A stretch of 64,000 nt of DNA from Granulicella arctica (GTDB lineage: Bacteria; Acidobacteriota; Terriglobia; Terriglobales; Acidobacteriaceae). The stretch spans positions 682,001 to 746,000 of the forward strand of contig NZ_JACCCW010000001.1 of the NCBI RefSeq assembly GCF_013410065.1, given 5' to 3'. The position numbers and the translations under genes are program-made. A model generated the notes under the pieces. The model was not told where the DNA came from. It searched no databases and saw nothing but the letters and a program-made list of their open reading frames with translations. This document shows positions 41,556-49,965 of this stretch, piece after piece (the stretch's first letter is position 1; each line of letters opens with the position of its first letter).

Positions 41556-42062
41556 GTGGCCGAGTTGTCCGAAGTCGAGCCTCTCACCAAAAGCCACAGC
41601 GTCGAAGGCTTTGACTGCGGTCTCCACGAGTCGCTGAATCTATGGTTGAAGCGTCACGCTCTCCAGAATCAGTCGAACGATAGCTCCCGAACCTATGTCG
41701 TCCATCGTGCCAATTCAGTCGTCGGCTACTATGCCATCTCCGCCGGCAGTATCGCCAAAGTCGATGCCTCCACACGGGCGGCCCAGGGCCAGTCCAATCA
41801 TCCAATTCCCATCAGCCTCATTGGCCGCCTGGCGGTTCATCGCCAGGAGCAGGGCAACGGCCTCGGCAGTGCGCTCCTCAAAGACGCACTCCTGCGTATG
41901 GAGCGCGCCGCCGAAATCCTTGGCATACGAGCCGTCCTCGTCCACGCAATCGACCAGCAGGCTGGCCACTTTTATGAACGATTCAACTTCGAACGATGTC
42001 CCGGTGACGATCTCCATCGCATGCTGCCGATGAAAGACCTTCGCAAACTGATGAAACCCTAG
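41556..42062 (+). CDS. TacT-like GNAT acetyltransferase toxin
   Basis: 168 residues starting at GTG 41556, immediately after the antitoxin stop. It shows the GNAT fold of TacT/AtaT toxins: FDCGLHESLNLWLKRHAL, VVGYYAISAG, LIGRLAVHRQEQGNGLGSAL (acetyl-CoA loop Q-x-x-G-x-G) and FYERFNFERC with the catalytic Tyr position. Such toxins acetylate the amino group of aminoacyl-tRNAs and stop translation. All core residues appear present, so the module looks intact. No mobile element is adjacent. Confidence 0.9.
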   Translation: MAELSEVEPLTKSHSVEGFDCGLHESLNLWLKRHALQNQSNDSSRTYVVHRANSVVGYYAISAGSIAKVDASTRAAQGQSNHPIPISLIGRLAVHRQEQGNGLGSALLKDALLRMERAAEILGIRAVLVHAIDQQAGHFYERFNFERCPGDDLHRMLPMKDLRKLMKP

Positions 42063-42120
42063 ATTCTGAAACCCTAGACCATCTCTACTAGCCAGTCCGC
42101 TGCATACTTTTAGGAGCTCC

Positions 42121-43749
42121 ATGAAGATCGTTCTCGCAGAAAAAGTCTCCTCCGCCACCCTTGCCGTCTTCCAACAAGAGCCAGGCTGGAACATCGTCAC
42201 CCCCGACCAGATCAAGAACGGCCTAGCCGCCGAGCTCGCCGACGCCGACGCCCTCGTCGTCCGCTCCGCAGTCCAGGCCGACGCCAAGCTCCTCGAGTCC
42301 GCCCCCAAGCTCCGCGTCATCGGCCGCGCCGGTGTAGGCGTCGACAACATCGACACCGCAGCCGCCACCCATCGCGGCATCGTCGTCATGAACACCCCCG
42401 GCGCCAACGCCGTCGCCGTCGCCGAGCTCACCCTCGGCCTCATGATCTCCCTCGCCCGCTCCATCCCCCGCGCCAATACCACCATGCACGCCGGCAAGTG
42501 GGATAAGAAATCCCTCCAGGGCTCCGAGCTCCGCGGCAAAACCCTCGGCATCGTCGGCCTCGGCCGCATCGGCCTCGAGGTCGCCCGCCGCGCCGCCAGC
42601 TTCGGCATGACCCTCATCGGCTACGACCCCTTCGTCGCCCCCGTCATCGCCCGCGAGAACAACGTCACCCTCGTCCCCATCGACGAGATCTTCAAAGAGT
42701 CCGACTACCTCACCCTCCACGTCGGCCTCACCACCCAGACCGAGGGCCTCATCAACGCCACCTCCCTCGCCATCATGAAGAAGGGCATCCGCATCATCAA
42801 CTGCGCCCGCGGCGAGCTCATCGTCGAGCAGGCCCTCGCCGACGCCATCCAGTCCGGCCACATCGGCGGAGCCGCCCTCGACGTCTTCCACCAGGAGCCC
42901 CTCAAGGAATCCCCCTTCTACGGCCTCGACAACGTCATCCTCTCCCCCCACATCGCCGGAGCCACCGACGAGGCCCAGGAAGCCATCGGCATCCAGCTCG
43001 CCATGCAGGTCCGCGACTACCTCAAGCTCGGCGTCGTCCAGAACGCCGTCAACCTCCCCTCCCTCTCGCATGAGGAGTACCTCGAGGTCGCACCCTACAT
43101 CGAGATGGCCGAGCGCCTCGGCCGCTTCCTCGCCCACGCTACCCCCGGCAACCTAGAGAACATCCAGATCACCTACTCCGGCCGCATCGCCACCGGTAAA
43201 ACCGATCTCATCCGCAACGCCGCCATCGCCGGCATCTTCGCCGCATCCTCCGACACCGAAGGCGCCACCGACTCCGTCAACCGCATCAACGCCGCCGCCA
43301 TCGCCGCCGAGCGCGGCATCCGCCTCCAGGAAGACAAGAAAGAGTTCGTCACCGGCGGCTCCGGCTCCGTCCTCAAGCTCGTCCTCCACTCCTCCGAAGG
43401 CGACGTCAGCGCCTCCGCCACCGTCCTCCACGGCACCTCGCCCCGCCTCCTCACCTACGATGGCATCGACATCGAGGCGCCCCTCAACGGCACCCTCGTC
43501 GCCATCCGCAACCACGACGTCCCCGGCGTCATCGGTCGCATCGGCACCATCCTCGGCGAGCACTCGCTCAACATCGCAAACTTCGCCCTGGGCCGCTCTA
43601 TCCGCTCCCAGCGCGTCCCGCAAGGACAAGCCCTCGCCGTCGTCCAGATCGACGCCAAGGATACCGCCTCCGCCAGCGCCGCCATCGATGCCCTCCGCAA
43701 GGTCGAAGCCATCGCCAGCGTCCGCCTCATCGAGCTCGGCAAACTCTAA
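42121..43749 (+). CDS. serA: D-3-phosphoglycerate dehydrogenase
   Basis: 542 residues, long (type 1) form. First step of the phosphorylated serine pathway, oxidising 3-phosphoglycerate with NAD in the cytoplasm. Motifs are GRAGVGVDNID, the NAD-binding VGLGRIGLEVARRAA, RGELIVEQAL (Arg), FHQEPL (Glu) and LSPHIAGATDEA (His). An intervening domain (about 315-450) is followed by a C-terminal ACT domain NHDVPGVIGRIGTILGEH, which usually mediates serine feedback inhibition. AGGAG (42112-42116) is the ribosome binding site. It lies downstream of the TacAT module and of a class V aminotransferase. Confidence 0.95.
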   Translation: MKIVLAEKVSSATLAVFQQEPGWNIVTPDQIKNGLAAELADADALVVRSAVQADAKLLESAPKLRVIGRAGVGVDNIDTAAATHRGIVVMNTPGANAVAVAELTLGLMISLARSIPRANTTMHAGKWDKKSLQGSELRGKTLGIVGLGRIGLEVARRAASFGMTLIGYDPFVAPVIARENNVTLVPIDEIFKESDYLTLHVGLTTQTEGLINATSLAIMKKGIRIINCARGELIVEQALADAIQSGHIGGAALDVFHQEPLKESPFYGLDNVILSPHIAGATDEAQEAIGIQLAMQVRDYLKLGVVQNAVNLPSLSHEEYLEVAPYIEMAERLGRFLAHATPGNLENIQITYSGRIATGKTDLIRNAAIAGIFAASSDTEGATDSVNRINAAAIAAERGIRLQEDKKEFVTGGSGSVLKLVLHSSEGDVSASATVLHGTSPRLLTYDGIDIEAPLNGTLVAIRNHDVPGVIGRIGTILGEHSLNIANFALGRSIRSQRVPQGQALAVVQIDAKDTASASAAIDALRKVEAIASVRLIELGKL

Positions 43750-43832
43750 GGACCTGCCCATAAATGGCCGCCCAAAGAGTTTTGGCGGTCGTATATTCTA
43801 TTCCACGCCGTTGCCGTTGTATGTTTCACGCC

Positions 43833-43866
43833 GTCATCCTGAACGCAGTGAAGGACCCCTGTATTT
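43833..43866. repeat. Dispersed repeat (family A), intergenic copy after serA
   Basis: GTCATCCTGAACGCAGTGAA followed by GGACCCCTGTATTT. It differs from the ppc copy at four positions. Confidence 0.8.
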
Positions 43867-43938
43867 CGTCCTTGTCTGTCCCACATAGGAGAATCGCCGA
43901 CAACCTTACTGGGGTTCTTGGACAGCTCCTAACCACGC

Positions 43939-43972
43939 AAAAAAGCCCGGTCACCCAGACCGGGCCTTTTTG
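43939..43972. terminator. Bidirectional intrinsic terminator
   Basis: GCCCGGTC/GACCGGGC with loop ACCCA, preceded by GCAAAAAA and followed by CTTTTTGC, so it can act on both strands. The stop codon of the minus-strand membrane protein gene lies inside the stem. Confidence 0.85.
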
Positions 43973-44514
43973 CGTCCTCCAAACAGCATCCGAAACACCG
44001 GCGCACCCCAAGCCCCCATCGCCAGCAGCGCCCCAAACAGCACCACCGCATCGATACTCTCCCGCCCCTCCCGCGACCAGTACGCCATCGCATCCAGGTT
44101 CAGCCACAGCGCAAACTCATCCAGCGTCAACGCCGCGCCGATCCCATACCCCAGCGACAGCAACCGGCTCAGCAGAATCGACTGCGGCGTATCCCCCGTC
44201 CCCCACTCCGCCAACGTCCCATAGCCGCTCAACAGCAGCAGCAAAATCCCCCACACCAAGTGATGGATATGCCGCCCGCCCATCTCTACATACCCAAACG
44301 GCCCGACATGATGCGTAATCGACATCACCAGCAGCCGCACCGCCAGAAACGTAACAAAAAAACTCACCGAAGCCAGAAACAACCGCCGCTGCGGCCTGTC
44401 GGGTATCTGCTGATGGATCAACACCCCCAGCTTCGTCAGGTGCAGCACCAGCAAAATCGCAACCGTCGCCAAACCCAAAAAGATCAATAGGATGATCGAC
44501 CCATGAAGATGCAT
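43951..44514 (-). CDS. Membrane protein of unknown function
   Basis: About 187 residues from ATG 44514. An N-terminal helix (about 4-26) is followed by three or four further hydrophobic stretches (around 45-65, 85-100, 115-135 and 150-172). A histidine cluster is at ITHHVGPFGYVEMGGRHIHH (about 65-85), and the C-terminus is Lys/Arg-rich (GGRKKARSG). The histidines might bind metal, but no family is recognised. TACGAT ends seven bases before the start and there is no ribosome binding site, so it is probably leaderless. The 3' end lies in the shared terminator. Confidence 0.6.
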   Translation of the reverse strand: MHLHGSIILLIFLGLATVAILLVLHLTKLGVLIHQQIPDRPQRRLFLASVSFFVTFLAVRLLVMSITHHVGPFGYVEMGGRHIHHLVWGILLLLLSGYGTLAEWGTGDTPQSILLSRLLSLGYGIGAALTLDEFALWLNLDAMAYWSREGRESIDAVVLFGALLAMGAWGAPVFRMLFGGRKKARSG

Positions 44515-44521
44515 GCCCTCG

Positions 44522-44527
44522 ATCGTA
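44522..44527 (-). promoter_or_regulatory. Candidate leaderless -10 element of the 44514 membrane protein gene
   Basis: TACGAT (minus strand) ends seven bases before ATG 44514, and no Shine-Dalgarno is present. Confidence 0.45.
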
Positions 44528-44585
44528 CAAGGGCCTATCAACCTATGACTATCACTCGTTTTTAAACCTCACCCCACAAAAAACT

Positions 44586-44740
44586 GTCATCCTGAGCGCA
44601 GGCCCTGAGATTGCCGGGTGCCCCATCTTCGCGACAGCTCTATCGTCGCTAAGGTGGGCATCGTGCGCAGCACGACCGCTCTCCTTCACACCACCACCAA
44701 AAACTGTCATCCTGAGCGAAGTCGAAGGACCTGCGGTTGC
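44586..44740. repeat. Cluster of dispersed repeats (families A and B)
   Basis: A truncated family-A copy at 44586, a family-B hairpin at 44613-44664 (GCCGGGTGCCCCATC, then TTCGCGAC paired loosely with GTCGCTAA, then GGTGGG), and a second family-A copy at 44706 with GAAGTCGAAGGACC. The order A-B-A in the same direction may represent one composite unit. Confidence 0.7.
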
Positions 44741-45058
44741 AGTTGACTGTTCTTCAACCCCTGTCAACCCCCTCCACCACCCCACCCTCGCCAAAACCCA
44801 ATAAACACAACCCTTTTCGCTCACACCAAACATGGCATAATCCCCTCCCCAAACCCGTATAATAGAAATAGCCCCTCAGTACACGGAGCCGCACAACCTC
44901 CTCCATCGTCCGCGATCAGGAAGAGCTTTCTGCAAAAAATTCCAGACCCAGGTCAGACCGATGCATACCAGGTCCAGACCTAAGTCCTTTAGAACTCATA
45001 TTTTGGATTAAAGATATACCCCCACCCCCCAAGGGTGATTCTCTGAAAGCAACCGACC
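44741..45058 (+). promoter_or_regulatory. Promoter and long leader of the FmdB-like gene
   Basis: No gene is seen here. TATAAT at 44858-44863 is a good -10 element, which would give a leader of about 190 bases. The leader holds CCAGGTCAGACC (44948-44959) and CCAGGTCCAGACC (44968-44980), direct repeats 20 bases apart, plus another CCAGACC at 44942. They could be a regulator's site or part of an RNA structure. No known riboswitch is recognised. Confidence 0.4.
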
Positions 45059-45415
45059 ATGCCGCTCTACGAATACGAATGCACTGCCTGCCATAAGCGC
45101 ACCGAAAAGATCCAGAAGTTCTCCGACCCCGAGATCACCATCTGCCCCTCGTGCAGCGGCCCCCTGGAACGTGTCATCTCCGCGCCCGCCATCTCCTTCA
45201 AAGGCGGCGGCTGGTACGCCGACGGCTACGGCAGCGTCAAACCCGCAGCCTCCGGCGAGTCGAAAAGCAGCGAAACCAAGAGCGGCGAAACCAAGACCAC
45301 CTCGGACTCCGCCAGCAAGTCAACCTCCGACTCAAGCAGCACCGCCGCCGCACCAGCAGCCCCCACTGCACCGGCAACAGCAGCACCCGCAGCCGCCAGC
45401 TCCGACAAAAAGTAG
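45059..45415 (+). CDS. FmdB family zinc-ribbon protein
   Basis: 118 residues. The first 45 residues are the standard FmdB domain: MPLYEYECTACHKRTEKIQ and CPSCSGPLERVIS, with two CxxC pairs forming a zinc ribbon, then FKGGGWYADGY. The rest is low-complexity Ser/Lys/Thr, then Ala/Pro, without structure. FmdB-type proteins are regulators or small zinc proteins of unclear function. The gene has a long leader and is followed at once by the convergent cupin gene. Confidence 0.85.
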   Translation: MPLYEYECTACHKRTEKIQKFSDPEITICPSCSGPLERVISAPAISFKGGGWYADGYGSVKPAASGESKSSETKSGETKTTSDSASKSTSDSSSTAAAPAAPTAPATAAPAAASSDKK

Positions 45416-45421
45416 TCCGAA

Positions 45422-45766
45422 CTACTCCGGCAGCATCTGGATCAGCTCCTGCTCCCCATCAAGCAGATAGTACGCAATGAACCGCATCGGCTCTGTCGCC
45501 GAGGCATTGTCGAAGCGCAGAATCACTGTCCCAGCCGGCTCATAAAACGCCGAACCCGCTACAAGCGTCTGGACGTCAGCCGCATCGCTCCTCTGAAAGA
45601 GCGCCGTGCCTTCCACGATATAGCCAAGAACCGGACACGGATGCAGATGCCGTCCCGTCTGCTGTCCCGGTTGAAAGAGTATCTCGCGAACATCCACCTG
45701 GGTCACGTTTCGCTGTCCCAGCGCGGCACTCAACAACTGCCTTCGCACAATTTCATTCGTATTCAT
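45422..45766 (-). CDS. Cupin domain protein
   Basis: About 114 residues from ATG 45766. The frame extends to 45874, but that part is Arg/Leu-rich and overlaps the next gene. Cupin motif 1 is FQPGQQTGRHLHPCPVLGYIVEG (only two His), and motif 2 is AGSAFYEPAGTVILRF, lacking the usual His, so metal binding may be weakened. The function is unknown. The 3' end meets the FmdB-like gene with six bases between stops. Confidence 0.75.
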   Translation of the reverse strand: MNTNEIVRRQLLSAALGQRNVTQVDVREILFQPGQQTGRHLHPCPVLGYIVEGTALFQRSDAADVQTLVAGSAFYEPAGTVILRFDNASATEPMRFIAYYLLDGEQELIQMLPE

Positions 45767-45812
45767 AAAAATAAGATTGCGAACCAGCATCCGCCGATGC
45801 GGCAATCGAAGC

Positions 45813-46043
45813 CTACTGCTTCGGAGGAGGAACCTTTGCGCCCGCCTTGCGAGCCTCGGACAAGCCGATCGCAATCGCCTGCTTCGGATCCGTCACCGTC
45901 TTGCCGCTGCGTCCGCTCTTCAACTTCCCCTGCTTCATCGCCTTCATCTCGCGCTCAACGCTCTTGCTCGCCGCAGGACCATACTTACGCCCAGATGAAG
46001 TCTTCTTCGCCGAAGCCTTCTTAGCCACCGTCTTCGTCGCCAT
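45813..46043 (-). CDS. DUF6496 family small basic protein
   Basis: 76 residues, very Lys/Ala-rich. The core VEREMKAMKQGKLKSGRSGK followed by TVTDPKQAIAIGLSEARKAG matches the DUF6496 pattern. The N-terminal Ala/Lys-rich arm (TVAKKASAKKTSSGRK) resembles histone H1-like tails, suggesting nucleic acid binding (inference). GGAGGT six bases before ATG 46043 is a strong ribosome binding site, one of the better ones in the window, so high expression is likely. Confidence 0.85.
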   Translation of the reverse strand: MATKTVAKKASAKKTSSGRKYGPAASKSVEREMKAMKQGKLKSGRSGKTVTDPKQAIAIGLSEARKAGAKVPPPKQ

Positions 46044-46090
46044 GAATTACCTCCACCAACTAGGAGTGGCGATACATACATCCCGTTGCA

Positions 46091-47599
46091 TCAACGCGAC
46101 CGCCGCCACAACCAGAACGCCACGCCCATCGCCAGCACAAACCCCGCAATCTCCAGCGCCACAACGATCCAGTGTTCGCGCCCATGCGTCCGCCGCAGCG
46201 TCCCATCCTGCCAGGCCTCCTGCACACTCACCAGATCCGCCGTCAGCCCCGGAATCGTAATCGCCGCAAGCTCCGTCGTCGGCAGCGATCCAAAAATTCG
46301 TTCCGGCTCCGGCATCCTCCCCGTACGATCCTTCGGAATCGCCGCAATCAGCGCATTCACCTCCGCATCGCGCGCATCGTCGAAGAGCGCATCGTCCGCT
46401 GTATTCGGAAACAGCGTCGCCTTCCCCGTCATCTTCTTCTCAATCGCCGCCACGCTGTCCTGGCAGACGCCCAGCGCATAATATCCACCAAACGGCAGCT
46501 CCGGATGCGCCTGGTGCAGATGCGCATACGCGACCATCATCCGTCCCGTCAGCCGCGTCACCTCCACCGCATCCGCTCCACGATACGTATGCGCATAACG
46601 CCCCAAAACCCACGGCTGATTCAGCTCATCCATCGTCCGAAACTCAGCCTTCCCATCGATCCCGAAGTACCACGCCACATCCGCGTTGATCTTCGGCCCA
46701 CGCACCGTCCACTCATACTCCGCATGGCTCACCGGAACCAGCAGCGCCCGCCTCGTATGCGGCACCAAAATCTGCGAGTTCACCCAGAACGGCATCATCA
46801 CATCCTGCCCGTTGGAGTGAAAGTGTCCGAAGTTCGCGAAGTACCGCGCATCCGACACCACCACCTCATGCCCGCTCGCCACCAGCGACTGCATCATCGC
46901 CTCGGGCGTCGTCGCCGTCCTCCCATCCACCGAAGCCGTCGCAACAGCCGCGCCATCCAACCCATTCAGCGCCAGCCGATTCAGCACCTCGGCCAGCCGC
47001 TGACTCTCCGCATGCATCGGGGCAATCGCCGGATCAGCCCCATCGCCCCGAACCACGCCATCGCCCAGCGCACTCGTCAACCCAACCGTCGAAAACCCCG
47101 GACGATCCGAAGCCACATCCAGATCCACACGCTCCGCCCGCTCCAGCGCGTATGGCCCAAGATCGACATACGCCGCCAAATCCTTCGTCGAAGCCGCACC
47201 GCCTGCAACACGACTCACAACCCGCACCGTCGGGTTGATCTCCCGCATCGTCCATCCCGGAAACCGGTTCAGCCCCTGCCAATCCTTGCCCAGGATCAAC
47301 TGCCGCATGTGGTCGATCAGCTTCGGCGTCAGCAACGCAGGGCCGCGCTTCGACCCATCATTCAACTGAGCCAGCATCGCCTCAGTAAACCCCGGCCTCG
47401 CCGAAAGCTCCTGCATCATCTGCGACAACAGCACCGTATTCGCAGGCATCGGTCCCGTCGGGACAACGTAAGGAGTATCGCCGCGACATCCAGCCAACGC
47501 GCCCACCACCGCCGCCGCAACCACCCATCCCGTCCGCCGCGCGCGAACGTACCCGAACAACTGCAGACGCAGATAACCAGAGAACGATGAGAGTCCCAT
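46091..47599 (-). CDS. Large membrane-anchored extracytoplasmic protein of unknown function
   Basis: 502 residues. An N-terminal hydrophobic segment ends in VVGALAGC (about 30-38), which could be a lipobox. The long soluble domain contains LLSQMMQELSARPGF, FANFGHFHSNGQDVMMPFW and QPWVLGRYAHTYRGADAVE. A C-terminal transmembrane helix (about 478-497) is followed by WRRSR, so the protein is probably held at both ends. Repeated His residues in the middle could suit metal binding, but no family is recognised. It lies 44 bases downstream of gatB's end on the same strand. Confidence 0.65.
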   Translation of the reverse strand: MGLSSFSGYLRLQLFGYVRARRTGWVVAAAVVGALAGCRGDTPYVVPTGPMPANTVLLSQMMQELSARPGFTEAMLAQLNDGSKRGPALLTPKLIDHMRQLILGKDWQGLNRFPGWTMREINPTVRVVSRVAGGAASTKDLAAYVDLGPYALERAERVDLDVASDRPGFSTVGLTSALGDGVVRGDGADPAIAPMHAESQRLAEVLNRLALNGLDGAAVATASVDGRTATTPEAMMQSLVASGHEVVVSDARYFANFGHFHSNGQDVMMPFWVNSQILVPHTRRALLVPVSHAEYEWTVRGPKINADVAWYFGIDGKAEFRTMDELNQPWVLGRYAHTYRGADAVEVTRLTGRMMVAYAHLHQAHPELPFGGYYALGVCQDSVAAIEKKMTGKATLFPNTADDALFDDARDAEVNALIAAIPKDRTGRMPEPERIFGSLPTTELAAITIPGLTADLVSVQEAWQDGTLRRTHGREHWIVVALEIAGFVLAMGVAFWLWRRSR

Positions 47600-47642
47600 T
47601 GAATCGTTAGAACCCTACACCGCCTATCTAGTTGTCCAGCCG

Positions 47643-49121
47643 CTAGTTATCCAGCTTCTTCACCACCAGCTCATTCAGCAGCGCCGGATTCGCCTGTCCC
47701 TTCGACAGCTTCATCACCTGTCCCACAAAGAACGCCGAGACTGTCTTCTTGCCGCCCCGATACTGCTCCACCTGCTTCGGATTCGCTGCAATCACCTCGT
47801 CGATCATCGCCTCAATCGCGCCCGTATCCGAGATCTGCTTCGGCTTGTCCCGCTCATACACCTCAGGAAAGTCCTTGCTCTCCGCAAAACACGTATCCAG
47901 CAACTGCTTCAGCATCTTGCTCGACAGCTCGCCTGACTCCGCCAGATCCGCCGCCAGCACAATCCCTTCCATCGACACCGGCGACTGCTCCTGCTCCAGC
48001 CCCGCCAGCCGCAACCGCATCGTCAGTTCGCTCGTCAGCAGCGCCGCAACCCGCTTCGGACTCTTCGCCTTCTTCGCGCCCGCCTCAAACCGGTCCGCAA
48101 ACTCCCGCGTCGCCGTCAGCGTAGCCGCATCCTGCGCACTGATCTCATACTCCGCAATCATCCGCGCCCGACGCGCCTCAGGAAGCTCAGGCAGATTCTT
48201 CAGAATCTCCGCCTGCCACTCCGCGCCCACCACCAACGGAGGAAGGTCCGGCTCCGGAAAATACCGGTAGTCATGCGCCTGCTCCTTCGAGCGCATCGAG
48301 TACGTCCGTCCCTCGGCGTTGTTCCACAGCCGCGACTCCTGCACCACGCGACCGCCATCTTCGATCACGCCGATCTGCCGCTCAATCTCATACTCCACCG
48401 CCGCGCGAATGTACCGGAAGCTGTTGACGTTCTTCACTTCAGCCTTGGTCCCATACTCCTTCGCACCCTTCAGCATCACGCTCACATTGGCATCGCAGCG
48501 CAGCGAACCCTCTTCCATGTTGCAGTCGCTCACGCCCGTGTACAGCAGAATCTCCTTCAGCTTCGTCAGGTACTCGAAGACCTCATCCGCCGAGCGCAGG
48601 TCCGGCTCGCTCACAATCTCCACCAGCGGCGTCCCGCAGCGGTTCAAATCGATGTACGTCTTCGACACCGAGTCCGCAAACCCATCATGCACACTCTTGC
48701 CCGCATCCTCTTCCATGTGCAGCCGCGTCACGCCAATCCGCTTCGACGCGCCAGCCGCATCGAGGACATCGATATAGCCATTCTCCGCAATCGGCTTATC
48801 GAACTGCGAGATCTGATACCCCTTCGGCGAGTCCGGATAGAAGTAGTTCTTCCGCGAGAACACACTCGTCTCCCGAATCTCGCAATGAATCGCCTTCGCC
48901 GCCAGCACCGCAAACTCGACCGCCTTACGGTTCAACACCGGCAACGCTCCCGGCAATCCAAGACACGTCGGACACACATGCGTATTCGGCTCACCGCCAT
49001 ACTGGTTGACGCACCCGCAAAACGCCTTCGAGGCAGTCAGAAGCTGAACATGGACCTCCAACCCGATCACAGGTTGGTACTTGGCAAGAATCTCAGGCGA
49101 TAGTGCTGTCATAGTGGACAT
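47643..49121 (-). CDS. gatB: Asp-tRNA(Asn)/Glu-tRNA(Gln) amidotransferase subunit B
   Basis: 492 residues. The kinase/transamidation core has YQPVIGLEVHVQL, the zinc site around CGC and HVCPTCLGLPGALP, YFYPDSPKGYQISQ and the phosphate-binding EEDAGKSVHD. The C-terminal YqeY-like domain ends GQVMKLSKGQANPALLNELV. It works with GatA and GatC, which are not in the window, to make Gln-tRNA(Gln) or Asn-tRNA(Asn). Starts at ATG 49121 or ATG 49112 are possible. TAGATT ends six bases before 49121, immediately after the stop of the upstream DUF6338-like gene. Confidence 0.95.
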   Translation of the reverse strand: MSTMTALSPEILAKYQPVIGLEVHVQLLTASKAFCGCVNQYGGEPNTHVCPTCLGLPGALPVLNRKAVEFAVLAAKAIHCEIRETSVFSRKNYFYPDSPKGYQISQFDKPIAENGYIDVLDAAGASKRIGVTRLHMEEDAGKSVHDGFADSVSKTYIDLNRCGTPLVEIVSEPDLRSADEVFEYLTKLKEILLYTGVSDCNMEEGSLRCDANVSVMLKGAKEYGTKAEVKNVNSFRYIRAAVEYEIERQIGVIEDGGRVVQESRLWNNAEGRTYSMRSKEQAHDYRYFPEPDLPPLVVGAEWQAEILKNLPELPEARRARMIAEYEISAQDAATLTATREFADRFEAGAKKAKSPKRVAALLTSELTMRLRLAGLEQEQSPVSMEGIVLAADLAESGELSSKMLKQLLDTCFAESKDFPEVYERDKPKQISDTGAIEAMIDEVIAANPKQVEQYRGGKKTVSAFFVGQVMKLSKGQANPALLNELVVKKLDN

Positions 49122-49127
49122 AATCTA

Positions 49128-49133
49128 AATCTA
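49128..49133 (-). promoter_or_regulatory. Candidate leaderless -10 element of gatB
   Basis: TAGATT (minus strand) ends six bases before ATG 49121 and overlaps the stop codon of the upstream gene. There is no Shine-Dalgarno. Confidence 0.35.
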
Positions 49134-49742
49134 ATTATCTAGCAGGCTGATGCTCTGGATACTCGCGTTCTTCGTGATCAGTATTCCAGGCCCCGGAATC
49201 GGGATCACATTCCCGTCCTTATCGACCCACGATGCCTGCGTCACATAAACCGAACAATCCTCTGAGGCATCCGAGTAGTAGCTGAGAAGCCCCAGAATGC
49301 TGCGCCCATCTCCCAACTCAACCTGGACCACCTGGTTCTTCTTGGCCTCTCGCTGAAAAATGTCATTCCAGATCGAACGCCGTGCAGTCCGCTCCGTCAA
49401 CTTCAGCTTCTGAAACAGCCAGTTTCCATCGCGGTTTACATAGACTGCTCCACCAACCGCGAAGCAGAACGTGATCGCCGCAAGCCCGAGCAATCTGGCC
49501 CTGTGCCACTGAATAAAATAATCGGTCGAAGGCGCTTTGGGAGGGATGACATCAAACGGCAGCGTTCCATGCGTGAAAAGCACATACGTTGCGTAGATGA
49601 GGAAGCTATAGAGACAAGCCTCGATAACCTTGTCAAAATCGGTCTGGCTGCCCCGTAAGGCCAGTAGCTGAACAAGGTACGCGGCCGCAAACCCAGGCAG
49701 CAGGATGAGCAATATCTCGAGCGCGACAATGCTCGTAGGCAT
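49131..49742 (-). CDS. DUF6338-like membrane protein
   Basis: 203 residues. An N-terminal helix with ILLILLPGFAAAYLVQLLA (about 9-27), a second at about 43-60 and a third at 85-103 are followed by a cytoplasmic domain ending IPGPGILITKNASIQSI. The pattern (short G-F-x-A first helix, late beta-rich tail with WVDKDG) resembles the DUF6338 family. Function is unknown. The start overlaps the stop of a 41-codon ORF (TAATG), so translation is coupled, and gatB starts nine bases after its stop. Confidence 0.65.
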   Translation of the reverse strand: MPTSIVALEILLILLPGFAAAYLVQLLALRGSQTDFDKVIEACLYSFLIYATYVLFTHGTLPFDVIPPKAPSTDYFIQWHRARLLGLAAITFCFAVGGAVYVNRDGNWLFQKLKLTERTARRSIWNDIFQREAKKNQVVQVELGDGRSILGLLSYYSDASEDCSVYVTQASWVDKDGNVIPIPGPGILITKNASIQSISLLDN

Positions 49743-49867
49743 TACCTTCCTCTTGTAATGCTCGGAGGAGGAATTCTAACCGGCGGCGGCATCTTCACTG
49801 GCTGCGGAGACGACGGCTTCACGCCATACAAAGTCTTGGAAGACTTCCCTTCATTCAGATATGGCAT
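49742..49867 (-). CDS. 41-residue ORF coupled to the DUF6338-like gene
   Basis: MPYLNEGKSSKTLYGVKP followed by a Pro-rich tail PPPVRIPPPSITRGR. ATG 49867 has a strong ribosome binding site (GGGAGG, eight bases upstream), and the stop overlaps the next gene's start. No homology is recognised. It may be a real microprotein or a translation-coupling leader. Confidence 0.55.
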   Translation of the reverse strand: MPYLNEGKSSKTLYGVKPSSPQPVKMPPPVRIPPPSITRGR

Positions 49868-49965
49868 AACAGTTGCCTCCCTGGCGGCTCGGGCTGCGAG
49901 CCCTACTCTAGCTAGGATACAACGTATATCCATCGACACGCAGCGAATCCGCATCTCATAACCCA

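Noticed and set aside
43764..44318. 184-codon ORF spanning the intergenic repeat and the 43951 membrane protein gene antisense
   Set aside because: It is made of the repeat sequence and antisense codons, overlaps a bidirectional terminator, and has no ribosome binding site.
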